From Crossaster papposus (taxonomy: Eukaryota > Echinodermata > Asteroidea > Velatida > Solasteridae), in contig JBAIAA010000441.1 of assembly GCA_037893245.1 (NCBI GenBank), positions 124,001 to 188,000 of the forward strand: DNA of 64,000 nt, in the 5' to 3' direction. The notes beneath the pieces were generated by a model. The model worked only from the letters and a program-made list of their open reading frames with translations, made no database searches and was not told the DNA's origin. Both the position numbers and the translations under genes were made by a program. Position 1 is the stretch's first letter. Every line of letters begins with the position of its first letter. Below, piece by piece: positions 12,501 through 22,300 of this stretch.

Positions 12501-13254
12501 GAATACATGTAACATGAGTTTTTGTTGACCTTTCATGAAAAAATTATTGCTTTTCTACGGCGAAGCGACTATCAGAAATAGTACGGTGGTACTTCGGAGG
12601 GTTAACCAATACACGTATACTGTTTTATTCAAATAGATATTGCACCATTAGCAAATAAGTAGACTGTATGTTTTGAGGGCCTTGATGTGTGATTGTCTAT
12701 TAACGATACACCCCGTCTTAGGTCTTATCGAGAAATCTTCGTTTGTCATGCAGGAGCTCAAAGAGAGGTGCTGTGCAGTTTCTAGACAGCGATGACTCTG
12801 AGGTACGTACGTGTACTGTCTGTCCTATCTGCCCGTAGCCAGTTCGCGCCGGGATTATTTTAACATCACCGAGCCGAGGCGCGGGATTATTTTAAAACGA
12901 AACTTGATCCGAGGCGGGTTCAGGCCGATTGTACCGGGAAGCACACCCACGCATTTCCAGCCTTGCTCGCTGCTGACAGACGTTTACGGCCTTGCTCGTG
13001 GCATGTTTATGCGTCATCCGTTTTGAATCGGGGGGAAAAATTTTATTTTATTTGTGTAATCTTTAAGTCTGCTGGGCTCGAAAACCGGGTAGAAAAGTAC
13101 CCTCGCTAGTTGCAGTGTAGCCCATGGTCCTTGTTTGTATCTGTTCTTTCACTTCAATGTCTTCTTATCCCAGGAGGGAGACGCCTTCGATGATTTCTCA
13201 ACGAGCTCTCAGAAAAACAGGCTCTCAACAGCCAAGAGAGGCAGACGATACTAA
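529..13254 (+). CDS. MRE11: MRE11 double-strand-break repair nuclease (5' partial, 16 exons)
   Basis: Mn-dependent exo/endonuclease subunit of the MRE11-RAD50-NBS1 complex, acting in the nucleus on broken DNA ends. Exons: 529-689, 1287-1374, 1691-1832, 2536-2650, 2963-3148, 4157-4322, 4910-4990, 6191-6317, 6729-6832, 7584-7751, 8223-8288, 10034-10298, 10525-10565, 10994-11073, 12754-12802, 13174-13254. All have AG acceptors and GT donors, the phases match, and the sum is 1920 nt (639 residues plus TAA). Visible motifs, numbered within this fragment: [11 protein letters not shown] (7-17), GNHDDPAG (76-83), LHQNR (165-169), WGHEHE (192-197), QPGSS, then the capping region, a Gly-Arg-rich stretch (about 507-537) and a basic C-terminus. 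Human MRE11 has 708 residues, so about 50 N-terminal residues with the DxH motif lie left of the window. The exon 10 acceptor could instead be at 7590, two codons shorter. Introns carry MITEs, SINEs and exon-edge arrays. Confidence 0.97.
714..989. mobile_element. TTAA-flanked MITE, CCAGTTCGCG family, 276 bp
   Basis: The termini TTAACCAGTTCGCGCCGG and a matching inverted copy end exactly at TTAA on both sides, as expected for piggyBac-type target duplication. The interior holds about three imperfect repeats of a GAGCAAGGCCGGAAATG motif. There is no coding capacity. Other copies are at 1-35, 7854-8095, 12835-13037, 14379-14622, 17272-17527 and 58911-59114. Confidence 0.85.
990..1286. other. MRE11 intron with loose GCAGGATTGAGG repeats
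   Basis: Several irregularly spaced copies of GCAGGATTGAGG or close variants occur between about 1056 and 1200. No gene or mobile element is recognised here. Confidence 0.4.
1801..2440 (+). repeat. Exon-edge array: 64-bp unit copying the end of MRE11 exon 3 and its donor
   Basis: Unit starts are at 1801 (the real exon edge), 1865, 2107, 2170, 2234, 2298, 2362 and 2423 (partial). Each unit contains about 32 nt of exon 3, the splice donor context ATAG/GTGGGT and about 30 nt of intron. Inside the second unit a 20-bp sub-repeat (AAGGTGGGTGCGATTGGGAT and variants) has itself expanded to about ten copies over 1880-2100. The intron therefore contains many GTGGGT decoy donors. Confidence 0.9.
3155..3245 (+). 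mobile_element. tRNA-derived SINE head
   Basis: A tRNA-like promoter is visible: an A-box-like GTGGTCTAGAGCATTG near 3170 and a B-box-like GGTTCGAGCCC near 3220. It is closely related to the longer SINE at 16033-16372. The downstream minisatellite begins where the SINE body would follow. Confidence 0.65.
3290..4035 (+). repeat. Minisatellite, about 90-bp unit, about 8 copies
   Basis: Each unit reads roughly from CTTGTGATGGGAGATCATAT through GTTTCAGTGTGAGGGGCTGG to CACACCTTGAGTGGCC. It lies in the MRE11 intron between exons 5 and 6. Each unit carries a CTTGTTTCAG string that resembles a 3' splice site. Open frames across it on both strands are repeat artefacts. Confidence 0.85.
4940..5062 (+). 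repeat. Tandem duplication of the 3' half of MRE11 exon 7 with its donor
   Basis: Bases 4940-5001 are repeated at 5002-5062 with only a few differences. The copy includes about 51 nt of exon 7 and the full donor GGGTAAGAATAT. The second copy lacks an acceptor, so it is probably not an exon by itself, but it offers a second in-register donor. Confidence 0.9.
5063..6128. mobile_element. TGTGAC-type foldback element, interrupted by a TTAA element
   Basis: The ends are inverted copies: TGTGATCTGTCACCACAAAA at the left and the complement ending GGTCACA at the right. A full relative lies at 23721-24366 (646 bp). The extra length here comes from a nested insertion at 5471-5994. Confidence 0.8.
5471..5994. 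mobile_element. Nested TTAA-type element with CTCTTTCAGTGCC termini
   Basis: TTAA lies at both ends (5471-5474 and 5991-5994), with inverted termini CTCTTTCAGTGCC and GGCACTGAAAGAG. The related element at 23721-24366 shows the uninterrupted site as a single TTAA. Near the right end, the perfect 16-bp palindrome CTCGTACATGTACGAG occurs three times, at 5871, 5915 and 5959. Confidence 0.85.
6960..7134 (-). mobile_element. tRNA-derived SINE (GGGAGTCAGG head), reverse orientation
   Basis: Read on the minus strand it starts GGGGAGTCAGGTTGGCGTAG, with an A box, then a GGGTTCGAATCC-like B box (GGGTTCAAATCC here), then a shared body about GGGTTTTCAGTCCCTGCC. Other copies are at 19524-19567, 43310-43745 and 56307-57987. 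It sits in the MRE11 intron after exon 9. Confidence 0.8.
7379..7565 (+). repeat. Two-copy repeat just upstream of MRE11 exon 10
   Basis: A block of about 65 bp (CTTCAACA ... CAGTACTAAACC) occurs at about 7379-7442 and again at about 7500-7565. The second copy ends only about 18 bases before the exon 10 acceptor. It contains no coding sequence. Confidence 0.7.
7854..8095. mobile_element. TTAA-flanked MITE, CCAGTTCGCG family, 242 bp
   Basis: Bounded by TTAA at 7854-7857 and 8092-8095, with CCAGTTCGCGCTGG and CCGGCGCGAACTGG inverted termini. It lies in the MRE11 intron between exons 10 and 11. Confidence 0.85.
8380..8606 (+). repeat. Pyrimidine-rich CTACTTTTCCC simple repeat
   Basis: Variable units of CTACTTTTCCC-type sequence fill the intron after MRE11 exon 11. 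A weaker version occurs at about 10430-10490. The long open frame here is low-complexity. Confidence 0.8.
8724..10033 (+). repeat. Exon-edge array: ten 131-bp copies of the acceptor and start of MRE11 exon 12
   Basis: Unit starts fall exactly 131 bp apart at 8724, 8855, 8986, 9117, 9248, 9379, 9510, 9641, 9772 and 9903; the true exon starts at 10034. Each unit has 93 nt resembling the exon start ([19 protein letters not shown]...), then a GTATAG, a branch-site-like CCTAATAAC and TTGTTGTCTTTGTTCAG. The cassette is phase 0 at both ends and most copies are open. Those at 9510 and 9903 carry in-frame stops. The first unit lacks a clear acceptor AG. The outermost units (8724 and 9903) share a DDDREIPS-like variant, while inner ones share DVDQDITF. 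Whether any copy is spliced cannot be told from sequence. Confidence 0.93.
10786..10880 (+). mobile_element. Fragment of a GGTAGG-type MITE (right part)
   Basis: TTGCTGGATGCCTAGAATCA, a GTAAGATAT stretch and CGATATCTGC match the right third of the MITE seen whole at 36518-36818. The terminal repeat itself is lost. Confidence 0.6.
11074..11884. other. MRE11 intron, with a SINE-like tail at 11720-11782
   Basis: Mostly undistinguished intron. GC-rich sequence at 11400-11545 has no recognised identity. At about 11720-11782, GCCGTGAATATGGC... through TTAAACCCTAAACTCACTCA matches the 3' tail of the SINE ending at 57987. Confidence 0.5.
11885..12200 (+). mobile_element. GGTAGG-type MITE, right end missing
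   Basis: It starts TTAAAGGTAGGATACACC and follows the family consensus through the GGATGCCTAGAATCATTATT segment, then loses similarity. It lies in the MRE11 intron between exons 14 and 15. Confidence 0.75.
12835..13037 (-). mobile_element. CCAGTTCGCG-family MITE, reverse orientation, truncated
   Basis: The left terminus reads GCCAGTTCGCGCCGGGATT and the body follows the family in reverse. The far terminus is decayed and the TTAA is mutated. It lies in the last MRE11 intron. Confidence 0.75.
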
Positions 13255-13441
13255 CAAGTCAAGGTACCTCAACCAATCAGATTCGTCCTTGTATGAAAAC
13301 CCACCAATCAAATGCCTTGTTTTAAACTGTTTCAAAGTTGTGCATGAAGAATAGTTAGGACTGGGTCGTTTTAAAGTTTACCGAATGTTGGCATTCACAA
13401 AAAACCGGAAGATACCCCTACAAACGTAGTCGCAACCCCAA

Positions 13442-13447
13442 AATAAA
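13442..13447 (+). terminator. Candidate MRE11 polyadenylation signal
   Basis: AATAAA about 190 nt after the MRE11 stop codon, followed by A-rich sequence. It is the first canonical hexamer after the stop that I noticed; the true cleavage site is not shown by the sequence. Confidence 0.45.
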
Positions 13448-13633
13448 TAAAAACTAGAAAAGAAAACTTGGATTGAGTGCAGACCTCCGCCCTAACTGCA
13501 GAAACGTGCCCCCAATGTTAACGGTTCTCTAGTACAGCGCCCTCGATTGGCAAATGTAGCCCAACCGCAAAAATCTCCCAACGTTAAACAAATCGTTCAA
13601 AGCGATCCAGATTCCTGATCTAGATCCAGATCA

Positions 13634-13885
13634 ATCCAATCCAATCTGCATTTGTAAAGCGCCATAAATCTAGTTGCCTATTCCGAGGCGCTGCCAGGAA
13701 CACCGGGGCAAAACCCTTCTCTTAGCGAAGAGTGTTATTGGGTTCTTTTACGTGCATTACACAACGCACGGGACCTACAGCTTTACGTCCCATCCGAAGG
13801 ACGAAGCAATAGTGGTTTAATTGCCTTGCTTAAGGACACACCTGTCGACACCGGGACTCGAACTCACGCTCTGCAGAACAGAAAA
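13634..13885 (-). mobile_element. Probable tRNA-derived SINE, reverse orientation
   Basis: The block contains CATTTGTAAAGCGCCATAAA, ACGTCCCATCCGAAGGAC and CCGGGACTCGAACTCACG. The last resembles a reversed B-box region. It is typical of a dispersed SINE of marine invertebrates. Exact ends are uncertain and there is no second copy in the window. Confidence 0.5.
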
Positions 13886-13959
13886 CCGAGTTCTTAAACA
13901 ATCTTAATTGATGGAATCGTCTCTGACCATCCATAAGCTATCTTCTCCCCTTAATAAAT

Positions 13960-14009
13960 TGGTAGTAAACCATTTCGATATCTGCAAATGGTGTATCCTA
14001 CCTTTAAAA
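13960..14009 (+). mobile_element. Right terminus of a GGTAGG-type MITE
   Basis: GGTAGTAAACCATTTCGATA followed by the AATGGTGTATCCTACCTTT terminus. Only the last 50 bases of the family are present. Confidence 0.65.
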
Positions 14010-14378
14010 CTGTTTTATCAATAAAACGCCAATAAAAAAAATAATTCACGAGACCAACTACTGCATCTTTTATTTTTTTAATTTTTATTTTTCTGATATG
14101 AGATAAAAAGGGTACAATATATGAATGAAAGGAGTTTATAAATAGTCCTTTTATAGCTTTGATTTCAAACCACGAATACATGAATACAATTGTCATTACG
14201 CCATTATTTTTCAGAACCTCGGCTTTTTTTAATTCATGTAAATAAATATTGGTTAATTAGAAGAATACTTGAGAGATATCTATATGTATTGCTGTAAAGT
14301 TCATAGAATTAGTTTTTTTGAATATATTCATTAATCAAATGACATCGTTTAAAATTTGATCAAAGTTAAATAAGTTTC

Positions 14379-14622
14379 TTAACCAGTTCGCCCCGGGATT
14401 ATTTTAACATCACCGAGCCGAGGGGCGGGATTATTTTTAACGAAACTAGATCCAAAGCGGGTTCAGGCCGATAGTGCCGGGAAGCACACCCACGCATTTC
14501 AGGCCTTGCTCGCTGCTGGCAGACATTTCCGAACTTGAACTTGGCGTGTTTATGCGTCATCCGTTTTGAATTTGGGGAAAACTTTGCGTTTATATATACG
14601 TCATCCGGCACGAACTGATTAA
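14379..14622 (-). mobile_element. TTAA-flanked MITE, CCAGTTCGCG family, 244 bp
   Basis: TTAA lies at 14379-14382 and 14619-14622 with inverted CCAGTTCG-type termini. The body is reversed relative to 714-989. Intergenic. Confidence 0.85.
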
Positions 14623-14725
14623 GTGCTTGATATTATTAGAGAATGATAAAACATTGTCAATTCGGCCACATTTCCGGAGAGTAACAATTTTATAGCAACA
14701 ACGTTTTCATATTAACATTTCGATG

Positions 14726-14876
14726 TGTGACCCATCACCACAACATAAAGTAGGAATTTGGTGGCAAGAACAGGAGTTACGAATTGAAATTGTTAGCTTT
14801 GGCTCGCTGTACTTCGAAATGGCGATTCCTGACCTTAAGCTCATTTTATGGAGATGAGGTCACACATTTTGTTTTG
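14726..14876. mobile_element. Short TGTGACC-type foldback
   Basis: It begins TGTGACCCATCACCACAACA and ends with an inverted GATGAGGTCACACA. It is about 150 bp, with a different interior from other TGTGAC elements here. Confidence 0.55.
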
Positions 14877-16032
14877 TTAGGGGGGGGGGGGGGTCTGTTG
14901 TAAAGCACTAAATGCCTTGTAAGTATACTTTGACTGTACATACATAAAATACAATTTTGTTTTAAAGGTCTTTATTGTCATAACAGCAAAACAAATACAA
15001 AACAAACCGGATTTGTGTGACGGGCGTGAAACCAGCGACACACCCCCACGGACGTCGTTGCTATGTGAGATAGCGCCCTCTTTAATCGGCGCACGGAGCC
15101 CAAGCAAATTACGAGTAAATGATAAATGTATGTAGCAATAAAAACTGTTGCACAACATTTTATACATTGTGCGTAATTTAAACAAAAATTAACATAATTA
15201 ACTTCAACAAAAACTTAATCTCTTGTTAATTAAAACAGGCACTTTTTATGTATAAACAAAATTGGGTACAAATTGATCTAGCAAGACAAAGAAAAATGGT
15301 CGTAAAACACAGGTGGCATTAAAACACAAAAGAAACTTTGTTTACAAATATATATTTTTTTAATAGGGGAAAGGGGATAGCATAATTATGTGAGGCGTCC
15401 TCGCAAAATGAAATTGAACTTGGCAGAGGTCGAATATTGGATAATATATTTATACAATTCTCCTTACAATACTGCTTTTTGCACTTCAATAGTTATGGCT
15501 GTTCAAAATATGCATCACATTTCTCGACATGTATTCCTGAAAATCAAAAGATGCAAATAAATTTTACATGATTTTCATACCATTTGTTTTGTAGAAGGCA
15601 TATCAAAAATTACGAATAAATAAATAAAAATAAAAAATAAAAAAAAAATTGAATTTTTGCATTTTTATCCCCTGTGGCCTGTGCCCAGTTCCGTCTCATT
15701 TTGTCAGAACGCCTCGCATATTTCTTCATATTTCTTCACATTTCGTCATTTCTTCAGAATCCATTTTAATTATTGCTTGAACATCATTCCACAACTTTTT
15801 CTTCATTTCGTAATTAAATATCAGTATAAAAATTTATGGAAATTTGTGATTATATTGGAATACATTTTTTGGTAGTTATTCTTTTTTTATAAATATTTCA
15901 TTAACCCTAGCGCGCTATGCTTTACTTTGGGCTAAAGAACCGAGTACTACAGAATACTACTTAGTATTTTGTAGTACTGGGTCTCTCTATGACTGATGAC
16001 TGGGTGTGTAGTGACAGAGTACAGATACTGGA
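14877..16032. other. Intergenic, AT-rich, no gene seen
   Basis: A poly-G run at about 14880-14893 is followed by AT-rich sequence with no coding signal. From about 15940 a repeated AGTACTACAGAATACTAC motif appears and continues on both sides of the SINE to about 16690. Confidence 0.5.
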
Positions 16033-16372
16033 GTGCCGTGGCCTCGTGGTCTGGAGCATTGAATTTGTAATCTGTAGGTAAAGTTACAGGTTGTGGGTTC
16101 GAGTCCGGCCTGGGACTATGGTTTGTGCGCCCTTGGGCAAGGCACTTTGTCACTCATTGCTTCTCCCCACCCAAGAGTAAATGGGTACCTGTGAGGGCCG
16201 AGATGGTTATTGTGGTTGGTTTAGCTGCTTTGCGCCGATATGGCAGCATCGAGCTGTATACTCCCCAGGGAGCTGAGATGGTATTTGGAGTGTTTCATGG
16301 GCCCAATGACATCTCAGGCTTAGAAACACTTGTATTAAGCGCTATATAAATGTGATTTATTATTATTACTAC
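16033..16372 (+). mobile_element. Full-length tRNA-derived SINE, about 340 bp
   Basis: The head has a tRNA-like A box (GTGGTCTGGAGCATTG) and B box (GGTTCGAGTCC). A body follows with GCCCTTGGGCAAGGCACTTT, and the 3' end AAGCGCTATATAAATG runs into an ATT-repeat tail, the usual LINE-mobilised SINE layout. Confidence 0.8.
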
Positions 16373-16689
16373 AGAATACTACTTGGCATGTACCATTTAC
16401 TAATAGGGTGTATTATTTTTTAGTATTTGGGTTTGTAGTCTGTAGATTTCAACCCATATTGTATTTGTAGTTTTGTTTAGCATTTGTTCTTTTTGGCTTG
16501 TTGAGTGTGTTTGGTTCAGATGTACTTAACCTATCTACACCTAGCAGTCCTCAGTACTACATATTACTATGTACAGTATTGGGGGTGAACTTGAAGTACC
16601 AAATACTACAAATTACTACAGGCATTGCACACAAGTAGGTGAGAGTGCTGCATACTTTATTTTACTACGAGTAGTACTTTGTAGTATTC

Positions 16690-17271
16690 GGTGATGTTAG
16701 GGTTAAAGGTCGTACAACTTTATTTGAAACTTGCTGGTCAAGATTCACATGTGCGACGTTGTACCGCGTTATAGTCAAAAGTTGTACGCAAAAAGGATTT
16801 GTTGGCATGGGTTTTTAGTGGCTGTAATAATTACAGTAATGTAACCTGCTTAGGGACAGCAAAGATGTATTGTACATGTACATGTGAATAATGTGTTAAT
16901 GTTTTATTATCATCATTACTGATTGTAAGAAAAAAACACTGCCTATGTACATAGAAAGACACGAGACAATAATAAAACATTTCTTTGTAAAATTTCTATA
17001 GTATTTTTTAGCGCAGGCATTTGACTATATGGACGTTAGTGCGAGTGCATTATGAAATAGACAATGGATGGTTTTAATAACCGAAGTCAAATCAATAATC
17101 TTGTTGGGTGTATTATGTACACATTAGAAAGTGTGTACGATTTATATACACAGATGAACTTTTCAAGGTTTACGTCAGATAAGTTGCGCGCATAGTGGAA
17201 AACAATTATTGGAATGCAGAATTGGCTTATGGTAGTTCGTGTGAGATTTGTATCTGCTGTTGCGGAAGTGT
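16690..17271. other. Intergenic, nothing recognised
   Basis: AT-rich sequence with scattered short inverted repeats. No coding, RNA or transposon signal was found. Confidence 0.4.
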
Positions 17272-17527
17272 TTAACCAGTTTGCGACAGGATTATTTCGA
17301 CATTGACTGGGTCCAGGCACCAGATTGTTTTTCACGAACCTCAATCCGAGACGGGTTCAGGCCGGCATCTGTAGGTAGCACAACCTGATATTTTCAGTCT
17401 CGCTCGCTGCGAGCCAGTCGCTGGCATGTATTTCCGACCTTGCTTGTGACGTGTTTATTCGTCATCTGTTTTGAATTCCAGAATTTGAAATTGTGTGTAA
17501 ACATGGCTTCCTAAACGAACTGCTTAA
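17272..17527 (-). mobile_element. TTAA-flanked MITE, diverged CCAGTTCGCG family
   Basis: TTAA lies at both ends (17272-17275 and 17524-17527). The termini CCAGTTTGCGACAGG and AACGAACTGC are clearly decayed relative to other copies, so this is likely an older insertion. Confidence 0.75.
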
Positions 17528-17965
17528 AAGTGACAGTACAGCTTTTGCAACTATCCAAGAAGTAACCGACCAAATTATTGTTCAAAAACTTACTTGATAT
17601 AAACATATTAATGCCGGACTCCAAACTCCCAATACAATTATTTCATCTGGCATGCTGCATTTTTTGAAGAAAATAATAAAAGAAGTAAAAAAATGCGTCT
17701 CATAGACGCATTTTTGTAAATTTCCATTAGTAATTGATTCAAAAAGCGATATCTTAGAATATTAATCTTGGATATTATATTATAATATTATCTTGGAATA
17801 CATAGCATTCATAGAGCAAACAATTTGTCAGATTAGTTGTCGAACACTATTTTTATATTTTGAGCAATTTTTGCTAAATAAAAATAAATGCACAACTCAC
17901 TGACAAATAGTATATAATATAGAAGCGTTTAAATAATTATTGTTTTAACCAATTGGTCTGTATTT

Positions 17966-18315
17966 GTAGTGCGATCAAGCAAAATCAGTCTGAAGTAGGC
18001 CTTGGTCATTTTGGGGATTTTTGGTCAATCTTTTGTAGCGTACTTCAGGCTCCATTTCAGTGAAAACCCCATGTGAATACGACCTCTGGTTAAAATATAT
18101 TACAACCATTTGAACACCAGCACGTTAAAAATAAAGAAACTGAGAAAATCATGTTTTTGTATCACTTCCCTTCTGAATTTGGTTAAAAGAGTATTTTCCC
18201 CCTTCTGTTTTTGTAAAAAAGTCAATTTTGATTTGTCCACCCCTACGAACAAATTTGGGCCCGATCTCAAAACTAGAATTGCCGAGTTACGACTGATTTT
18301 GCTTGATCGCATCAC
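17966..18315. mobile_element. Inverted-repeat element with GCGATCAAGC termini
   Basis: GTGCGATCAAGCAAAATCAG at 17969 is matched by its reverse complement near 18292-18312. Internal words (GGCC...GGTCA, TGAAAACCCCATG) are shared with the TGTGAC element at 43355-43610, so the two are probably related families. Confidence 0.75.
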
Positions 18316-19145
18316 ATTTTATCCTACCCACTCTAAACCTCTTCCATTCCTTGGCCTAGTCCTCCTCTTGTTTTTCCACCCAACTTCTGAATTCTTTTTT
18401 GTGTTTCTTCTCCCAACCGTGTTATGCATCATGCTGGTATATGTCCCCCTCTATATGTTTGTTTCATGTACACAGCCATTTTGTTTCTGAAGATCTCGAT
18501 AAGATCGAAATATTAGGCCCTCTTAACTTAGTTGATTTGTATATTTTAGGTCGTTCCAGCCAGTAAGCAGTTTGCAGCAGTTTTATTCTTATTTTTTTTT
18601 CTTTTTCATATTTGAGGAATGAAGTGCTGAAATGGTTTTTGTTTGCTGACATATCCACAAACAATGCACTGGTTTTAAACAAACATTGAAATTTGACAGG
18701 GAAAATTCATACAAAAATAATGTTCGAATTAATCAATCATTTTAATATATACATTACATGGTTGCTTTGTGCATACTTATACATTCATTTTTTTAAACTG
18801 GATTGAAACATCTTGCGGGTGATAAAAACTTAGGCTACACCGTCTAGAATCGTCTAGAAGCGTTCAAACTTGACAGAAATACATGTACTCTAAACTTTGG
18901 CCTCGTATGATAGGATTGGTTATTTTTTAAGGCAACACAGTACGTACACAGGCTCTATATTAAGGGACCTAAAACATCTTCTTAAGCTAAACTCATAGAT
19001 GAAGCCGATGTTTCGGAAACACTAAGTTTGTCTGACATCATGTTTTCATGGTTATCTTTGCCCAGTAGATTATAAAATGCTGAAATATGCGACTATATTC
19101 TGGTTCCCGCGCTGCTTTGTGTGAATTAGACACAAAATTGGGAGT
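18316..19145. other. Intergenic / 3' flank of the receptor gene
   Basis: AT-rich with no gene. On the minus strand an AATAAA at 18582-18587 is one possible polyadenylation signal for the receptor, about 560 nt beyond the TAG at 19146. Confidence 0.35.
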
Positions 19146-19337
19146 CTATAAATTTGCATAAACAGACACCTCGGTCTTGACGTTCTCCCTTTCCTGGATG
19201 ATGATTGGCTGCAGCTGGAAGGACACCGTCTTTGGTAGTGGCACTGTTGATAACGAGGATGACGACGCCCTCTTGTGATGAGCCCCGTGGTAGGGGGCGG
19301 TGTCGGAGCACGGTGCTGACGAGGTGTCGGATGGTTG
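19146..19337 (-). other. Open extension beyond the receptor stop codon (63 codons)
   Basis: After the TGA at 19338-19340 the same frame stays open for 63 codons to a TAG at 19146-19148. The extension is Ser/Thr/Pro-rich with basic patches (SDTSSAPCSDTAPY ... KTEVSVYANL), like the cytoplasmic tail before it. It may be tail sequence reached by read-through or alternative splicing, or 3' UTR that happens to be open. Confidence 0.45.
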
Positions 19338-22300
19338 TCATCTGTGGTTGTCCCGACCCTGGTTGTCGGCTGATGACGTTGGCTGGCCGACCGGGGGAAG
19401 AGGCTGTTGACTCTTTCTGTTCGGGAACACCTTGAGTTTGGTCTGCGTGAGAGCGTTCAAACAGTCCGTCCGATATTATACATGTGTATATCTATAATCT
19501 AAGCAAGTTATGACAAGCAAGTTGGTGGAAGGGGAGGAAAGAACCGCTGTGCCAACCTGACTCCCCTAAATTCTTAACGTGTATTACGGGAGGTACCGTC
19601 CTATGTACCCATGGAATCACATCCAGGTTCCGAACATGTCTTAGGATTCTGATAAACCAAACAATCCTGACACGTTCGTTACCTGCTCGGTGTGTTTTCT
19701 CTCCAAAAGATTGTGTAACAGATTTTATGTAAAGTAACAGAGCAGTCTCGAAGTCGGTACCTTTAATGGGAGGAGCAGTCTCAAAGTCTGTACCTTTAAC
19801 ATGAAGGAGGAGGAGAGGCTGGAGACGAGGTGGTTGGAGCCCGAGACATCGTTGAGTTCCCGGCCGCGAGCCAGCACGTCGTCCACCTCCAACCCGCCAT
19901 TGTTGATGCCGCTGCAGCCCGCCACGCCGCTGCTACCACCACCACCACCGCCACCACCACCACCACCACCACCACCTCCGCGGCTGTCGGTGGCAGCGGT
20001 GCCGTTAGAGCCCATCACCGTGGCCGTGCTGTCCATGTCTCTCAAGATGGAGCTGGCCTCTCGGAACTGGCTGATCTGGCTGATCTCGTCTCTCCAGTTT
20101 GGCCGGGGCGAGTCGCGGACCGCCGAGCTCTTCTTGTGCTGCCAGCAGCAGGGGCCAAAATGCTTCTCGTATTCTTCCATGACCTTTACACAGACAAACA
20201 AATGTCGGGATTTCAGAATTGTTTAAGAATCTCTTCTTCAATCCAAAATTCACAATATATTATCTTAACCCTTTGCACTCAGCCACGCGCTACATCTGAC
20301 TTATAAGCTCCTGGGGGTCCAAATATTCCCCTAAAATATAGCCCTATTTGTAAGCTTTCCAATGATACATAATTATATGGGATTTGTACACTGTAAATGA
20401 TATTTGTATATAGAAACTAGCAACACGTACACAATCTTCGAAAACAGGCCTGGGTTTAAAGGGTTAAAGGTGTTAGTAAAAGAGAATATATAGACCAATA
20501 AAAACTGCCATTAGGCAAATACTAACTATATGTCTCTTTTTATTTTATAGATTTCTCATTTGTTTGCCAACCCACCCCACCCCACCCCACCCCTCCCCAC
20601 CCCACCCCACCCCACCCCTCCCCACCCCACCCCACCCCACCCCTCCCCACCCCACCCCACCCCTCCCTGAATAATGACAAATACAGGTTGGATACCGGTA
20701 TGACAATATTTGTCCACCCATTTTGAGTGCCACTCCCTAAAAAAACAGATGTTGTGGGGAAATTAGGGAAAATATTTGAAGGAACTTTGTCCTTGAAGAT
20801 ACAAGCATGTAATTTGGCACACAGTCAGAGTATGTCATGAGAAAGATATTTGGCTATAGGGTCATCGCAGATTTGTACTTTAAAAAAATATAGGTAGAAA
20901 AACAAGCAATTATGGCAGTTTTAAAGATTGCTTGTTAATCTACCCATATTTTTTTTAAAGAACAATCTCATGAAGAATGGCACTAATGACACCAAACTCC
21001 ATGATTTAATCATCAAGACACAATCCCACCATCTATCGGCCATACTCTTGTATTATGCAAAATATTGAATATTTTATTCTTAAGTATATTCGGGATAGCC
21101 CTAAATTCAATCCAGGCCCTAAAACGAGAGAGAATATACTCACCTCTGAACTGCTTATCCCATAGAAGATCAGAATAAGTAGACACTAAATATTTTGCCG
21201 AAGTAAAAACAAGAAGAAATCGTTTTGTTAATATACATGCCTTAAAATGTTGTACAGGGTTGTACACAAAAAATCAACTACTATTCAGAGACCCATACTT
21301 TTGATATATATGGATAGAACATTTTGTTAGAAGGTAAATGATACCAAGAACTTCCAATTCCGTTTTGATCCCAGCGCCATTTTTGTGAACCAGTCATGAA
21401 CTCTAATTAGGATTATCACAGTGAATATCCAAGACCAAATAATCCCGGACCTTCCGTTTTGTACTTTTTAAAAAAGAGCTTTGGGATAAAACAGGGTTAG
21501 GGTTATCTGTAGAAAAATGAAGGGGGACACATACGAGGCCTAGAATTGAAATTTGGGGTTCCAAAACTTTTTGGAAGCGGGGAAAATGAGTGTTTAGCCA
21601 ACGTTTTCATATCTACATGAATGCAAAAGAATGTCCCGTACATTGAGGCATGAATGAAGGTAATTGTCAGGGTTGTAGTCGAGTCCCTGCAAGTCCTTTC
21701 ACAAGTCCCTTTATAAATGCAGTCACAAGTAACTAGATGAACAATGACAAAGGAATGCCTTTGTCAAAGCTAATTTGAATAGCTTGTGATTTGAATTAGA
21801 ACTGAAGGACTTGTGATGGACTTGCAGGGACTTACAGGGACTTGCAGGGACTTGTGATGGACTCGACTACACCTCTGGTTACATTATCAGTTGTAACAAC
21901 AATTACCAATGGATAATGGATTATGCTATTTAGACCAAAATCTGTCGTTCTTATACAAAAATAACTCCCAAATATTGTTTTTTAGGGTAGCTAGACACTT
22001 GGGGAGAAACTGAAATGTCTCCATAGGTGCCACTATCTCCTTATTACCTAAAAAACTTACGCTAATTTGTCTCCCCAAGTGCCTATTTGGAAGAATTATC
22101 GGTCCTAACCAATAAAGTAACAGAAATTCACCGACAGTATAGTAAAGTAAAAGTTACTACACTATCGGTAATTTGTTATTACATTATCGGTTAGTGGTAT
22201 ACATTTTCTGTTGGTAACTACATTATTAGTTTTAACAACTGTGTGTGTGTACGTACCGTTGCTAGAGCAGATACTATCCAGAGGATGTCAAAAACGACAG

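Noticed and set aside
19801-20306. Plus-strand frames of 141 and 158 codons
   Set aside because: They are antisense shadows of receptor exon 19; the poly-Pro and poly-Thr runs mirror its glycine run.
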